Source: Mangrovicella endophytica (GTDB lineage Bacteria > Pseudomonadota > Alphaproteobacteria > Rhizobiales > Rhizobiaceae). From it: a stretch of 64,000 bases of DNA. The notes beneath the pieces are model-generated. The model searched no databases and had not been told where the DNA came from. It saw only the letters and a list, made by a program, of their open reading frames with translations. The stretch is from positions 868,001 to 932,000 of the forward strand of contig NZ_PKMZ01000001.1 of assembly GCF_002893625.1 (NCBI RefSeq), read 5' to 3'. A program made the position numbers and the translations under genes. Shown here in pieces: positions 12,398 to 21,611 of the stretch. The number at the start of each line of letters is the position of its first letter. Position 1 is the stretch's first letter.

Positions 12398-13420
12398 ATG
12401 AGCGGATCGAAAGCCTGGATCGCCGCGCCGAGCGGCCGGAGCCTCACCGCCGAGGAAGTTTCGTTCTTCTCCGGCGAGCAGCCTTGGGCCTACATCGTCT
12501 TCGGACGGAACATCTCCGAAGCCGCGCAGCTCAGCGACCTCGTGGCGCATCTGAAGGACATCGGCGGACGCGAGACGACGCCGGTCTTCATCGACCAGGA
12601 AGGGGGGCGCATCCAGCGGCTGCGTCCGCCGCTGGCGCCGAACTATCCGGCAGCGGACCGGCTCGGCCGTCTCCACGCCGCCGACCCCGCCAGCGGAGAG
12701 CGGGCCGCCTGGATCCACGGCCGCCTGCTGGCGCTCGATCTGGCGGCCTACGGGATCAATGCCGACTGCATTCCCTGCATCGACGTGCCGGTCGCCGGCG
12801 CCCACTCGGTGATTGGCGATCGCGCCTATTCCTTCGATCCGGACGTCGTGGCGACGCTCGGCCGCGCGGCGGCCGATGGATTGAAGGCGGGCGGGGCGAT
12901 GCCGGTGATGAAGCACATCCCGGGCCATGGTCGCGGCAATGCCGACAGCCATCTGGAACTCCCCGTCGTGGCGACCGGCCGCGACGAGCTGACCCGGACC
13001 GATTTCGCCCCGTTCCGCGCGCTGCACACGCTGCCGGCCGCAATGACGGCGCATCTCCTGTATTCGGACATCGACCCGGTCCGCCCCGCGACCCTGTCGC
13101 CGACGGTGATCCACGATATCATTCGCCAGGAGATCGGCTTCGAGGGCCTTCTGATGAGCGATGACATCTCGATGAAGGCGCTGAAGGGCGACATCAGCGA
13201 ACTTAGCCGCGCGGCCCTTGCGGCCGGCTGCGACGTCGTTCTCCACTGCAACGGCGACATGACCGAGATGCGCGCAGTGGCCTCGGCCGCCCGCCCGCTG
13301 GACGGCGAAGTCGCACGACGTGCTGTCGCTGCCGAGTCGGTGATCGGCGCCGGGGCGCAAGATGCGCAGGAAGACGATCTGCGTGCCGAATACGAGGAGC
13401 TGCTGGGCGCCGTCGCCTGA
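12398..13420 (+). CDS. nagZ: Beta-N-acetylhexosaminidase (NagZ)
   Basis: This is a cytoplasmic glycoside hydrolase family 3 enzyme that removes GlcNAc from anhydro-muropeptides during peptidoglycan recycling. The 340-residue chain contains FIDQEGGRIQRL, the GH3 loop KHIPGHGRGNADSH with the catalytic His, and LMSDDISMKAL with the nucleophilic Asp. The start at 12398 follows a GGAG-like site, and MSGSKAWIAAPSG is the normal N-terminus. The frame continues upstream into the end of the SPOR gene but without similarity. In most relatives the next genes are scpA and scpB; here a gap of about 350 bases leads to tatA instead. Confidence 0.92.
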   Translation: MSGSKAWIAAPSGRSLTAEEVSFFSGEQPWAYIVFGRNISEAAQLSDLVAHLKDIGGRETTPVFIDQEGGRIQRLRPPLAPNYPAADRLGRLHAADPASGERAAWIHGRLLALDLAAYGINADCIPCIDVPVAGAHSVIGDRAYSFDPDVVATLGRAAADGLKAGGAMPVMKHIPGHGRGNADSHLELPVVATGRDELTRTDFAPFRALHTLPAAMTAHLLYSDIDPVRPATLSPTVIHDIIRQEIGFEGLLMSDDISMKALKGDISELSRAALAAGCDVVLHCNGDMTEMRAVASAARPLDGEVARRAVAAESVIGAGAQDAQEDDLRAEYEELLGAVA

Positions 13421-13774
13421 GTCGCCATCGACGGTTCGCGTTCTGCCGGCAGCGTGGCGCTTGCGCGGCGATCGCTCCCTGATCGGAAGAGGCTTGCCGC
13501 CGCTCGCGGCCTTGCGTCGCACACTTGCCATCATCGAATGGCAGGTGTGGCTGGCGGCATCATGCAGAGACCGTGATCGCGCTCCGGCTGACGGGCGCTA
13601 TCGAGATGCAGCGTCGTCTGCGTGGTTGGCCCGTGACGAGGGAGTCTCGGCTGGCATTGGTGCCGATCCATCCCCACATGCCGTTCTCGTTGCTCTTGTC
13701 GCCATTATCGTGCTTGAAAGACATCCAACGGGTTCTGGTCTTCGTGGCCGCTCTGCGACTTAAGGAGAATTAGT
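13421..13774. other. Gap nagZ to tatA where scpAB would be expected
   Basis: No recognisable gene is present in these 354 bases. Two overlapping frames (13362-13763 and 13525-13773) have arginine-rich, low-similarity translations and no credible ribosome binding site. Nothing resembling ScpA or ScpB, or a remnant of them, was recognised. The last bases hold the AAGGAG ribosome binding site of tatA. Confidence 0.45.
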
Positions 13775-14005
13775 ATGGGTAGCTTCAGCATCTGGCACTG
13801 GCTCATCGTCCTCGCCGTCGTGCTGCTCCTGTTCGGCCGTGGCAAGATCCCGGAGCTGATGGGCGACGTTGCCAAGGGCATCAAGAACTTCAAGAAGGGC
13901 ATGTCCGACGAGGACACCGAGACGGTGCAGGAGCGGCGCTCGCTCGATCACCGCGAAGGCGACGTCGTCATTCGCGAGCCGAAGACCGAAAAGACCACCA
14001 TCTGA
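13775..14005 (+). CDS. tatA: Sec-independent translocase protein TatA
   Basis: This 76-residue pore-forming subunit of the twin-arginine translocase exports folded proteins across the inner membrane. It shows a short N-terminal span ([18 protein letters not shown]), the [21 protein letters not shown] hinge and amphipathic helix read as FGRGKIPEL then [14 protein letters not shown], and an acidic tail. An excellent ribosome binding site (TAAGGAG) sits about 8 bases upstream. It starts the tatA-tatB-tatC operon. Confidence 0.96.
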   Translation: MGSFSIWHWLIVLAVVLLLFGRGKIPELMGDVAKGIKNFKKGMSDEDTETVQERRSLDHREGDVVIREPKTEKTTI

Positions 14006-14082
14006 GCCACGGCTCGTCATGTCCGGCAGGGGCGCGATGCGCACCTGCCCGGTTTGCTCGCGTTTAGCGTAAGGCGGGTTCG

Positions 14083-14622
14083 ATGTTCGAAATCGGCTGG
14101 ATGGAGCTGCTCGTCATTGCGGTCGTGCTGATCGTGGTGGTCGGGCCCAAGGATCTGCCGCGCATGCTGCGGACCTTCGGGCGTGCGACGAGCCAGATCC
14201 GCTCGATGGCCGGCGACTTCCGCCGCCAGTTCGACGACGCGCTCCGGGAAGCCGAGCTGGACGAGGTCCGCAACACCGTGCGCGATCTCAATCCGGCCGG
14301 CGACATCCGAAAGGCGCTGAACCCGATGAAGGCGGTGGGCGACGAGATCCGCTCCTCGCTCGCCGCGGCAACGCGGGCGCCGGCGCCTAAGGTGCCGAGC
14401 GCCACCGCCGAAGCCGAGCCGTTTCCGACCGAGAAGCTCGGCTCGGTTGGCACGAGCGCTGTGGACGAATCGCAGACCCCTCATCCGGCAGCCGTGCCGG
14501 ATGCGGCCATTCCGACGCCGAGCGTGCCAGTGGCTGCGGCCGCTGAGCGTACCGGCAGCTCCGAGCCGAACCCGGCTGCGGCAGCGCCGGAAAGGCGCAC
14601 GGCGACGGAGGACGCAGCGTGA
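14083..14622 (+). CDS. tatB: Sec-independent translocase protein TatB
   Basis: TatB, with TatC, forms the receptor for twin-arginine signal peptides. The 179-residue chain begins MFEIGWMELLVIAVV, a membrane span, followed by the VVGPKDLPRMLRTFG hinge that distinguishes TatB (GPKDLP) from TatA. A long amphipathic helix rich in Asp, Glu and Arg comes next, and the tail is Ala/Pro-rich and probably disordered. Its stop codon overlaps the tatC start by four bases, indicating translational coupling. Confidence 0.94.
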   Translation: MFEIGWMELLVIAVVLIVVVGPKDLPRMLRTFGRATSQIRSMAGDFRRQFDDALREAELDEVRNTVRDLNPAGDIRKALNPMKAVGDEIRSSLAAATRAPAPKVPSATAEAEPFPTEKLGSVGTSAVDESQTPHPAAVPDAAIPTPSVPVAAAAERTGSSEPNPAAAAPERRTATEDAA

Positions 14623-15437
14623 GCCGGGCAGGATCCGACGAGATCGAGGCTTCCTCGGCGCCGCTGATCGAGCATCTGATCGAGCTCCGCCGCCGGCTGA
14701 TCTGGAGTATCGCCGGCTTCATGGTCGCGTTCATCATCTGCTTCTTCTTCGCCAAGGAGCTCTTCAACCTCCTCGTCATCCCGTATCAGACGGCGACGGA
14801 CTGGGCCGGTCTCAACGGTCGGCAGGTGGAGCTGATCTATACCGCGCCGCAGGAGTTCTTCTTCACGCAGGTGAAGATCGCTGCTTTCGGGGGCTTCTTC
14901 CTCGCCTTCCCGATCATCGCGATGCAGGTCTACAAGTTCGTCGCGCCCGGCCTCTACCGCGAGGAGCGCGCCGCCTTTCTGCCGTTCCTGGTCGCGACGC
15001 CGCTCCTGTTCCTCGCCGGCGCGGCGCTCGTCTACTTCTTCTTTTGCCCGATGGTGATGTGGTTCTTCCTCTCCATGGAGCAGTCGGCGACCGGCGGCCA
15101 CGCGGCGATCCAGCTCCTGCCGAAGGTGTCGGAGTACCTGTCGCTGATCATGACCCTGATCTTCGCCTTTGGCATGGTGTTCCAGCTGCCGGTGGTCACG
15201 ACGCTGCTCGTGCGGGCAGGGCTCGCCACCGCGGACGGCCTCGTCTCCAAGCGCAAATATGCGATCGTGCTCGCCTTCATCGTCGCCGCGGTGCTGACGC
15301 CGCCGGACCCGATGTCCCAGATCGGCCTTGCGGTCCCGACTATCATTCTCTACGAGATTTCCATCTTCACGGCGCGGATCATCGAAAGAAAACGGGCCGA
15401 GCAGCTGGACAAGGGCGAAGCGCGGATCGAGGTCTAG
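14619..15437 (+). CDS. tatC: Sec-independent translocase protein TatC
   Basis: This 272-residue polytopic core of the Tat receptor should have six membrane spans. Typical segments are PLIEHLIELRRRLIWS at the N-terminus, the first span after it, YTAPQEFFFTQVKIA at the first periplasmic loop, LPFLVATPLLFLAG, and a C-terminal pair ending at VVAAVLTPPDPMSQ-like sequence. The start codon is GTG at 14619, chosen because it overlaps the tatB stop by four bases (GTGA) and gives the usual length. Confidence 0.96.
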   Translation: MSRAGSDEIEASSAPLIEHLIELRRRLIWSIAGFMVAFIICFFFAKELFNLLVIPYQTATDWAGLNGRQVELIYTAPQEFFFTQVKIAAFGGFFLAFPIIAMQVYKFVAPGLYREERAAFLPFLVATPLLFLAGAALVYFFFCPMVMWFFLSMEQSATGGHAAIQLLPKVSEYLSLIMTLIFAFGMVFQLPVVTTLLVRAGLATADGLVSKRKYAIVLAFIVAAVLTPPDPMSQIGLAVPTIILYEISIFTARIIERKRAEQLDKGEARIEV

Positions 15438-15553
15438 AGCATCGGACGACACGTCGGACGCGCTCTGCCGCAGCCGGCATGCGGGATCACTCCGCGTCGC
15501 TGATGTAAGCCTCCTCCCGCCTCCTGTGACCGCTGGTCGGGAACGGGAGAACA

Positions 15554-16837
15554 ATGCTCGACATCAAATGGATACGCGATAATCCGCAGGTGCTGGATGA
15601 AGCGCTGCGCAGCCGCGGTGCAAAACCCGCCGCCGCCGACCTCATCAAGCTCGACGAGGCGCGCCGCGAGCATCTGAAGACATTGCAGGAGCTGCAGGGG
15701 CGCCGCAATGACGCGTCCAAGGAGATCGGCAAGGCCAAGGCCTCCGGCGACGCGGCCCGAGCCGACGCGCTGATCCGCGAGATCGCCGACCTGAAGTCGG
15801 CCATCCAGGACGGCGAGGAGACCGAGCGGCGCATCGATTCCTCGCTCGAAGATGCTCTCGCACGCATTCCGAACATCCCGCTCGCCGACGTACCGCAGGG
15901 CGCGGACGAGCATGCCAATGTCGAGATCCGCCGGCATGGCGAGAAGCCGAGCTTCGATTTCCAGCCCCGGGAGCACTTCGAGCTCGGCGAGGCGCTCGGC
16001 CTCATGGACTTCGACCAGGCGGCGAAGATCTCCGGCGCCCGCTTCACCATCCTGAAAGGGCGCCTGGCGCGGCTGGAGCGCGCGCTCGGCCAATTCATGC
16101 TGGACCTCCATACGGAGGAGCACGGCTATCAGGAGGTGGTCGCGCCGCTGCTGGTGCGCGACGAGGCGCTGTTTGGCACCGGTCAGCTGCCGAAGTTCAC
16201 CGAGGATCTCTTCCACACGACGGAAGGCCGCTGGCTCATCCCGACGTCCGAGGTGCCGCTGACCAATCTCGTGCGCGAGCGCATCGTCGATGAGGCGGAG
16301 CTGCCGATGCGCTATACCGCGCTGACACCCTGCTTCCGCTCCGAAGCGGGCTCGGCCGGGCGCGACACGCGCGGCATGCTGCGCCAGCACCAGTTCTACA
16401 AGGTCGAGCTTGTCTCCATCACGACGCCGGAGACGGCCATCGCCGAGCACGAGCGCATGACGACAGCGGCCGAGGAAGTGCTGAAGCGCCTTGGCCTGCA
16501 TCACCGCGTCGTCGCGCTCTGCACCGGCGACATGGGCTTCTCGGCGCAGAAGACCTATGACATCGAGGTGTGGCTGCCGGGGCAGAATGCCTTCCGCGAA
16601 ATCTCCAGCTGCTCCGTCTGTGGTGACTTCCAGGCGCGGCGCATGAGCGCACGCTACCGCACTGCGGGTGAGCGGCAGCCGCGCTACGTTCACACGCTGA
16701 ACGGCTCCGGCGTTGCCGCCGGGCGGGCGCTGATCGCCGTGATGGAGAACTATCAGGAGGCGGATGGCAGCATTCGCATTCCTGAAGCGTTGCGCCCTTA
16801 CATGGGCGGCATCGATCGCCTCGCGAAGGATGCCTGA
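15554..16837 (+). CDS. serS: Serine--tRNA ligase
   Basis: This class II synthetase charges tRNA-Ser and tRNA-Sec-type substrates. The 427-residue product has an N-terminal antiparallel coiled-coil arm (about 30-105) that reads the tRNA-Ser variable arm. The catalytic core has motif 2 in [20 protein letters not shown] and motif 3 near the C-terminus ([19 protein letters not shown]). The ATG at 15554 has GGGAG a few bases upstream. It lies 116 bases behind tatC, and its end is closely followed by surE. Confidence 0.96.
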   Translation: MLDIKWIRDNPQVLDEALRSRGAKPAAADLIKLDEARREHLKTLQELQGRRNDASKEIGKAKASGDAARADALIREIADLKSAIQDGEETERRIDSSLEDALARIPNIPLADVPQGADEHANVEIRRHGEKPSFDFQPREHFELGEALGLMDFDQAAKISGARFTILKGRLARLERALGQFMLDLHTEEHGYQEVVAPLLVRDEALFGTGQLPKFTEDLFHTTEGRWLIPTSEVPLTNLVRERIVDEAELPMRYTALTPCFRSEAGSAGRDTRGMLRQHQFYKVELVSITTPETAIAEHERMTTAAEEVLKRLGLHHRVVALCTGDMGFSAQKTYDIEVWLPGQNAFREISSCSVCGDFQARRMSARYRTAGERQPRYVHTLNGSGVAAGRALIAVMENYQEADGSIRIPEALRPYMGGIDRLAKDA

Positions 16838-16841
16838 CCCG

Positions 16842-17597
16842 ATGCGCCTCCTCCTCACCAATGACGACGGCATTCACGCCGAAGGGCTGCAGGTTCTCGA
16901 GCGGATCGCCCGTGAGCTCACCGACGATGTCTGGATCGTCGCGCCGGAGACTGACCAGAGCGGCCTGTCGCATTCGCTGACGCTGTCGTCGCCGCTGCGC
17001 CTGCGGCGCATTGCCGAGAAGAAGTTCGCGGTATCGGGCACGCCGACGGACTGCGTCATCATGGCCGTCAAGCGCCTGATGCCGGAGCCGCCGGATCTCG
17101 TCCTGTCGGGCGTCAACGCCGGGCAGAACATCTGCGATGACGTTACCTATTCCGGCACCGTCGCCGGCGCGATCGAAGGCACCATGCTGGGGCTGCGCTC
17201 CGTTGCACTCAGCCAAGCTTTTCGACCGGGCAGCGACCGTGAGGCGATCTGGCAGACGGCGGAAACCTATGCGCCGGAAATCCTGCGCAAGCTCGCCACT
17301 CGCGACATGCCGGAAGGCACGCTCATCAACATCAACTTCCCGCCTGTCGATCCTGACGCCGTGACCGGCGTCGAAGTGACCCGGCAGGGCAAGCTCGACT
17401 ACAGCCTTGGCATCGAGGAGCGTCGCGACGGTCGCGGCTTCCCTTACTTCTGGCTGACCTTCGGACGCCAGGCTGGCCGCGAGATCGAGCAGTCCGATAT
17501 CGGCGCGCTCAGCGCTGGCCGGGTCTCCGTGACGCCGTTGATGCTGGACCTCACCGCGCACACCCTGCGCGATGAGCTCCGATCGCTCTTTGCATGA
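16842..17597 (+). CDS. surE: 5'/3'-nucleotidase SurE
   Basis: SurE is a metal-dependent survival-protein phosphatase acting on nucleoside monophosphates and short polyphosphates. The 251-residue chain opens with [16 protein letters not shown], carrying the metal-binding Asp pair. It continues with SGTPTDCV and the signature [21 protein letters not shown] chose the ATG at 16842, which gives the canonical start; an ATG at 16830, overlapping the serS stop, would add four residues. It overlaps pcm by four bases. The serS-surE-pcm-nlpD order is widely conserved in proteobacteria. Confidence 0.94.
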   Translation: MRLLLTNDDGIHAEGLQVLERIARELTDDVWIVAPETDQSGLSHSLTLSSPLRLRRIAEKKFAVSGTPTDCVIMAVKRLMPEPPDLVLSGVNAGQNICDDVTYSGTVAGAIEGTMLGLRSVALSQAFRPGSDREAIWQTAETYAPEILRKLATRDMPEGTLININFPPVDPDAVTGVEVTRQGKLDYSLGIEERRDGRGFPYFWLTFGRQAGREIEQSDIGALSAGRVSVTPLMLDLTAHTLRDELRSLFA

Positions 17598-18244
17598 ACG
17601 CGCCGGGCCGCGACCGCGAAGATCTCGCGGCCTTTGTTCTCCGGCTGCGGTCGGAACGAATCGCCGACACGCGTCTCATCGAGGCTGTCGAGGCCGTGCC
17701 GCGCCGCCTGTTCGTGCCGAAGGACGTACCCAACGCCTATGGCGATCACAGCCTGCCGATCGACTGCGGCGAGACCATGCCGAGCGCGCTGAAGGCGGTG
17801 CGTCTGGTCGACGCGCTGCGGCTGGAGGCCGGCCATCGCGTTCTGGAGGTCGGGACGGGAAGCGGCTACGTGACGGCGCTTCTATCGCGCCTGGCGCGTA
17901 AGGTCGTCTCGATGGAGCGCTACAGGCGGCTGATCGAGGCAGCCGAGTCCCGCCTAAAGCTCGCCGGCGGCCCGGCGGCGACGATCGTGCGCGAGGACGG
18001 GCGCGAAGGCTATCCGCAGATGGCGCCCTTCGACCGGATCATCGTGCATGCCGCCTACGAGGCGGTGCCGCGGCGCTTCCTCGAGCAGCTGGTGCCCCAC
18101 GGCATCGCCATCTGCGCGGTCGGTCCGGGCGATGGGGCGCAGAACCTTGTACGTCTGACCAAAGTCGGCAGCCGCTTCGAGCGCGAGGATATCGGCACTG
18201 TTCGATACCAGCCGCTCGCCTTCGGCACGGCCGCAATGCTGTGA
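17594..18244 (+). CDS. pcm: Protein-L-isoaspartate O-methyltransferase
   Basis: This SAM-dependent enzyme repairs isoaspartyl residues in damaged proteins. The 216-residue product has [19 protein letters not shown] upstream of the catalytic region, then the SAM-binding glycine motif [16 protein letters not shown] and the FDRIIVHAA segment. The start ATG at 17594 overlaps the surE stop (ATGA), so translation is likely coupled. The length is close to the family norm. Confidence 0.93.
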   Translation: MNAPGRDREDLAAFVLRLRSERIADTRLIEAVEAVPRRLFVPKDVPNAYGDHSLPIDCGETMPSALKAVRLVDALRLEAGHRVLEVGTGSGYVTALLSRLARKVVSMERYRRLIEAAESRLKLAGGPAATIVREDGREGYPQMAPFDRIIVHAAYEAVPRRFLEQLVPHGIAICAVGPGDGAQNLVRLTKVGSRFEREDIGTVRYQPLAFGTAAML

Positions 18245-18383
18245 ACACGAAAGCGAAGAAATCCGTTCGGCCGCAGCGGCATCGACAACAAATTCCTGCT
18301 GAATCGTCACAGACTTAACTCAAGAGTAAGATTAACACGCTTCAATACGTCCCAAGGCTCTCGTACGTGCGCAAGGGACAGCA

Positions 18384-19667
18384 ATGCGGAACAATGTGCT
18401 GAAACTCGGTCGGCTGCGTCTCGTCCGTTCAGCGGCGATCCTGTCCTTGACCGGTATCGTCGCTGGCTGCAGCTCGGATGTGGCGCGCTTCGACGATGGA
18501 TTTTACACCGGAGCGGTGCCGAAGGCGCCGATCCAGTCGGTCTCGAACCAGCCCTATCCGGGCGACGTCGACCAGGTGAACACCGGATCGGTCCGCAGCG
18601 GCGGCTTCGGCATGCCGGGCGTCAATGCCGGGCAGGGCGGCGCGATGCGCCAGCAGCCGGCCTATGGCAGCCAGCAGCCTTACGGTAACCAGCAGTCCTA
18701 TGGCGGCTACGGCGCGAGCGATAGCTACCCGGTGAGCGGACAGGCGCCTTCGGGCAACGTCCAGCGGTCAATGCTGCCGCCGCCGCCGCCGGCCAACGGC
18801 GCGCGCACGGCCTATGCCGAGCCTTCGCGGCCGATGATGACGGCGCAGGCGAGCGTGCCGAGCTATGGCAGCGACATTGCCCCTGCGGCTGCGAGCCATA
18901 CGGCCAAGTCTTACGGTGAGCCGGGCACGCCGCAGACGCGGGGCGCTCCGCCGTCGTCGCTGCAGGAGCAGGCCTCCCGCCTGCCGAAGCCCTCGGCATC
19001 GCCGCGCCCGACGCGTGTCGCATCCATCGACCGCAAGCCTGCGATGCCGGCTCCCGTCGCCACGACCGCACCTGCCGTTGCTCAGGCCCCGGCCGCCGCA
19101 GCGCCTGGCGCTGCTGCAACGCCGCCCGTTGCCGCCGCCGCGGCGCCGGCCCAGCCCAAGCCGTACGAGCCGCCGCACAAGGAGGAGGTGAAGGAACCGA
19201 CGAAGGTCGCCTCCATCGCTCCGTCCGCGCCGGCCACCACGATCGGCAAGGTCGACAGCGACGAAGAGGCCGATGCCCCTGCCGGCACCGGTATCTCGCA
19301 GTTCCGCTGGCCGGTGAAGGGCCGCGTCGTCAAGCGCTTCGGTGACAAGGCCGGCACGCGCCGCAACGAAGGCCTGAACATCTCCGTGCCGCGTGGCACG
19401 CCGGTGAAGGCCGCCGAAAACGGCGTCGTGATCTATGCCGGCGACGGCCTCAAGGAGTTCGGCAACACCGTTCTCGTCAAGCACGACAACGGCCTCGTCA
19501 CCGTCTACGGCCATGCCGACGCGATCAACGTGAAGCGCGGCGCGACCGTGAAGCGCGGCCAGGAGATCGCAACGGCCGGCATGTCTGGCGACACGGACGT
19601 CCCCATTGTCCACTTCGAAGTTCGTAAGAACTCCGCCCCCGTGGACCCGATGACCTACCTCCAGTAG
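18384..19667 (+). CDS. nlpD: NlpD/DipM-like lipoprotein with degenerate LytM (M23) domain
   Basis: The 427-residue product has a lipoprotein signal ending in the lipobox VAGC (Cys about residue 31), a long Pro/Ala/Gln-rich linker and a C-terminal M23/LytM fold (about 305-427). The zinc ligands of active M23 peptidases are not all there. The first HxxxD is NEGLN (within RRNEGLN), and the final HxH is changed to IVH before FEVR. This loss resembles E. coli NlpD and EnvC, which activate amidases rather than cleave peptides. No LysM repeat was found in the linker, unlike E. coli NlpD. The position after surE-pcm is the nlpD position. I infer an amidase-activating role in daughter-cell separation. 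Confidence 0.8.
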   Translation: MRNNVLKLGRLRLVRSAAILSLTGIVAGCSSDVARFDDGFYTGAVPKAPIQSVSNQPYPGDVDQVNTGSVRSGGFGMPGVNAGQGGAMRQQPAYGSQQPYGNQQSYGGYGASDSYPVSGQAPSGNVQRSMLPPPPPANGARTAYAEPSRPMMTAQASVPSYGSDIAPAAASHTAKSYGEPGTPQTRGAPPSSLQEQASRLPKPSASPRPTRVASIDRKPAMPAPVATTAPAVAQAPAAAAPGAAATPPVAAAAAPAQPKPYEPPHKEEVKEPTKVASIAPSAPATTIGKVDSDEEADAPAGTGISQFRWPVKGRVVKRFGDKAGTRRNEGLNISVPRGTPVKAAENGVVIYAGDGLKEFGNTVLVKHDNGLVTVYGHADAINVKRGATVKRGQEIATAGMSGDTDVPIVHFEVRKNSAPVDPMTYLQ

Positions 19668-19696
19668 GCCCGACGGCTTCTTCGGAAGCTTGTGAA

Positions 19697-19730
19697 GACC
19701 CGGCTTCCCCGAGCCGGGTCTTTGCTTTTC
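19697..19730 (+). terminator. Rho-independent terminator after nlpD
   Basis: A 9-bp GC-rich stem (19697-19705 with 19712-19720, loop TCCCCG) is followed by TTTGCTTTTC. It closes the rightward transcript and lies between two convergent genes, so it may also stop the leftward DUF815 transcript. Confidence 0.85.
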
Positions 19731-19761
19731 TGGCAGTCCTGACGGCTGGCGCTCCGGCGCC

Positions 19762-20643
19762 TCACATCCCGCTCGGCAGCCGCTGGCCGATCCGTCCGGC
19801 GAGATCCTGGACGAACTGGAAGGCCACGCGACCGGAGCGATTGCCGCGAGTCGTCGCCCATTCCAGCGCCTCGGCCCGCAGCCGATCCGGATCGTAGCTG
19901 AGGCCATAGGCCCTGACATAGCCGTCGATCATTGCGAGATAGTCGTCCTGGCTGCAGCGATGGAAGCCGATCCAGAGGCCGAAGCGGTCGGACAGGGAGA
20001 CCTTCTCCTCCACCGCTTCCCCCGGATTGATGGCGGTCGAGCGCTCGTTCTCGATCATGTCGCGCGGCAGGAGGTGGCGCCGGTTCGAGGTGGCATAGAA
20101 CAGGACGTTCTCCGGCCGCCCTTCGACGCCGCCCTCCAGGGCCGCTTTCAGCGACTTGTAGGACGCATCGTCCGAATCGAAGGAGAGGTCGTCGCAGAAG
20201 ACGAGAAACGGGTAGGGCGCCTGCCGCACCATGCCCATCAGCGCCGGCAGATGGGCGATGTCCTCGCGGTGGATCTCGACCAGCTTCAGCCGCGGCCGTA
20301 CCCGGTCCAGCCTCGCATTGACGGCGGCATGAGCAGACTTCACCAGCGACGACTTGCCCATGCCCCGCGCGCCCCAGAGGAGAACGTTGTTCGCCGGCAG
20401 GCCATCGGCAAATCGCTGGGTATTGTCGAGGAGGATGTCGCGCGAGCGGTCGATCCCCTTCAGAAGGTCGATGGCGACGCGGTTCACCTGGGCAACGGGC
20501 TGGAGCGCCGCCGGCGGCTCGAAGACGAAGCAGTCGGCGGCAGCAAAATCCGGTGCCGCAGAGGCCGGCGGCGCCAACCGCTCGAGGCTGGCGGCGATCC
20601 GCTCCAGCACCGCCTTCAGCTCGATCGTTTCGCTTGCGTCCAT
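19762..20643 (-). CDS. DUF815-family ATP-binding protein
   Basis: This is a 293-residue P-loop ATPase of the DUF815 family, with a Walker A motif in LLWGARGMGKSSLVKS, a Walker B-like FLVFCDDLSF, and a sensor-type ATSNRRHLLPRDM. The fold is AAA-like; the cellular role is not established. I chose the ATG at 20643 (MDASETIELKAVLE) because upstream sequence in the same frame runs through the yajC gene on the other strand. It is divergent from yajC, about 120 bases apart, a pairing common in Hyphomicrobiales. Confidence 0.82.
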   Translation of the reverse strand: MDASETIELKAVLERIAASLERLAPPASAAPDFAAADCFVFEPPAALQPVAQVNRVAIDLLKGIDRSRDILLDNTQRFADGLPANNVLLWGARGMGKSSLVKSAHAAVNARLDRVRPRLKLVEIHREDIAHLPALMGMVRQAPYPFLVFCDDLSFDSDDASYKSLKAALEGGVEGRPENVLFYATSNRRHLLPRDMIENERSTAINPGEAVEEKVSLSDRFGLWIGFHRCSQDDYLAMIDGYVRAYGLSYDPDRLRAEALEWATTRGNRSGRVAFQFVQDLAGRIGQRLPSGM

Positions 20644-20766
20644 CGTCCGACTCCGCTTTCGGGCCGCCGAATGGGGCGGCTCCGTGTTGCAATCGCGGCG
20701 ACCGTTCGTATATTCCGCGCACTGCGTAAAGGCCTGGCTCAGGCCGTGTTTTCCAAGGGGTTCTTC

Positions 20767-21108
20767 ATGTTCGTGTCCGAGGCCTTCGCACAGACCGCGG
20801 CACCGGCTGCCGGCAGCACGGATATGCTGATCAGCATCGCGCCCTTCGTGGTCGTCTTCGCGATCATGTATTTCCTGATCATCCGGCCGCAGCGCCGGCA
20901 GCTGAAGAGCCGCGAAGACATGCTGAAGAACATCCGCCGCGGCGACACGGTCGTCACCGGCGGCGGCATCATCGCGCGTGTAACAAAGGTGATGGACAAC
21001 GGCGAACTCGAGGTCCAGATCTCCGAGCAGGTCCGTGTCCGCGTGCTCCAGTCGATGGTGACGGAAGTTCGCGTCAAGGGCGAGCCGGCTGCGGCGAACG
21101 CCAAGTAG
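20767..21108 (+). CDS. yajC: Preprotein translocase accessory subunit YajC
   Basis: YajC is a small inner-membrane protein that associates with SecDF. The 113-residue chain has one membrane span (ISIAPFVVVFAIMYFLII) followed by the conserved RPQRRQLK boundary. A cytoplasmic domain with GDTVVTGGGIIARV comes next. AAGGGG lies about 10 bases before the start. In most relatives secDF follows directly; here a Mth938-type gene follows after about 100 bases instead. Confidence 0.95.
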   Translation: MFVSEAFAQTAAPAAGSTDMLISIAPFVVVFAIMYFLIIRPQRRQLKSREDMLKNIRRGDTVVTGGGIIARVTKVMDNGELEVQISEQVRVRVLQSMVTEVRVKGEPAAANAK

Positions 21109-21209
21109 TCGGCACCATCGGACGACGCCGCAGGGCGACGTGGTCGCCCGCGGCGGTGCAGTCGAACCCGAGTGCATCGACGGCCGCAGACACTCTCAGG
21201 AGACGTGAC

Positions 21210-21599
21210 GTGGCCACAGGAATCGAGATTCGCCAGGCGCACTTTCCGGGTCGTGCGCCGATCGAGGCCTACGGCAATGGCGGCTTCCGCTTCGCCGGCA
21301 TGTCCCACCGCGGCTCGATCCTCTGCCTTCCTTCCGGCATCTATGGCTGGGATGCCACCGAGGCGCAGCCATTCGCCGGCGACCGTCTCCAGAAGATCGT
21401 CGAGGAAGCCGATCAGCTGAAATTCGTCCTGTTCGGCACGGGCCGCGACATCCGCCGCCTGCCGCCGGCCCTGGCGGACCGGTTCCGCCGCGCCGGCCTC
21501 TCGGTCGACCCGATGTCGACCGGCGCCGCCGTGCGTACCTTCAACGTCATGCTGTCGGAAAGCCGCCCGGTCGCCGCCGCGCTCGTGGCGGTCGACTGA
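21210..21599 (+). CDS. Mth938-like (DUF498, NDUFAF3-related) protein
   Basis: This 129-residue protein is of the Mth938/DUF498 family, the family that includes the mitochondrial complex I assembly factor NDUFAF3. Visible landmarks are IEAYGNGGFRFAG near the N-terminus, SILCLPSGIYGWDA and the FGTGRDIRRLP turn. GTG at 21210 is chosen as start because AGGAG lies 7 bases upstream; an in-frame ATG at 21156 has no such site. It is 12 bases from the following synthase-like gene and probably co-transcribed with it and with yajC. A role in respiratory complex I assembly is inference from the eukaryotic relative. Confidence 0.8.
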   Translation: MATGIEIRQAHFPGRAPIEAYGNGGFRFAGMSHRGSILCLPSGIYGWDATEAQPFAGDRLQKIVEEADQLKFVLFGTGRDIRRLPPALADRFRRAGLSVDPMSTGAAVRTFNVMLSESRPVAAALVAVD

Positions 21600-21611
21600 C
21601 CCGCCGCCGCA

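Noticed and set aside
13525-13773. An 82-codon frame before tatA as a hidden gene
   Set aside because: No Shine-Dalgarno site and no resemblance to ScpA, ScpB or any family; the end overlaps the tatA ribosome binding site.
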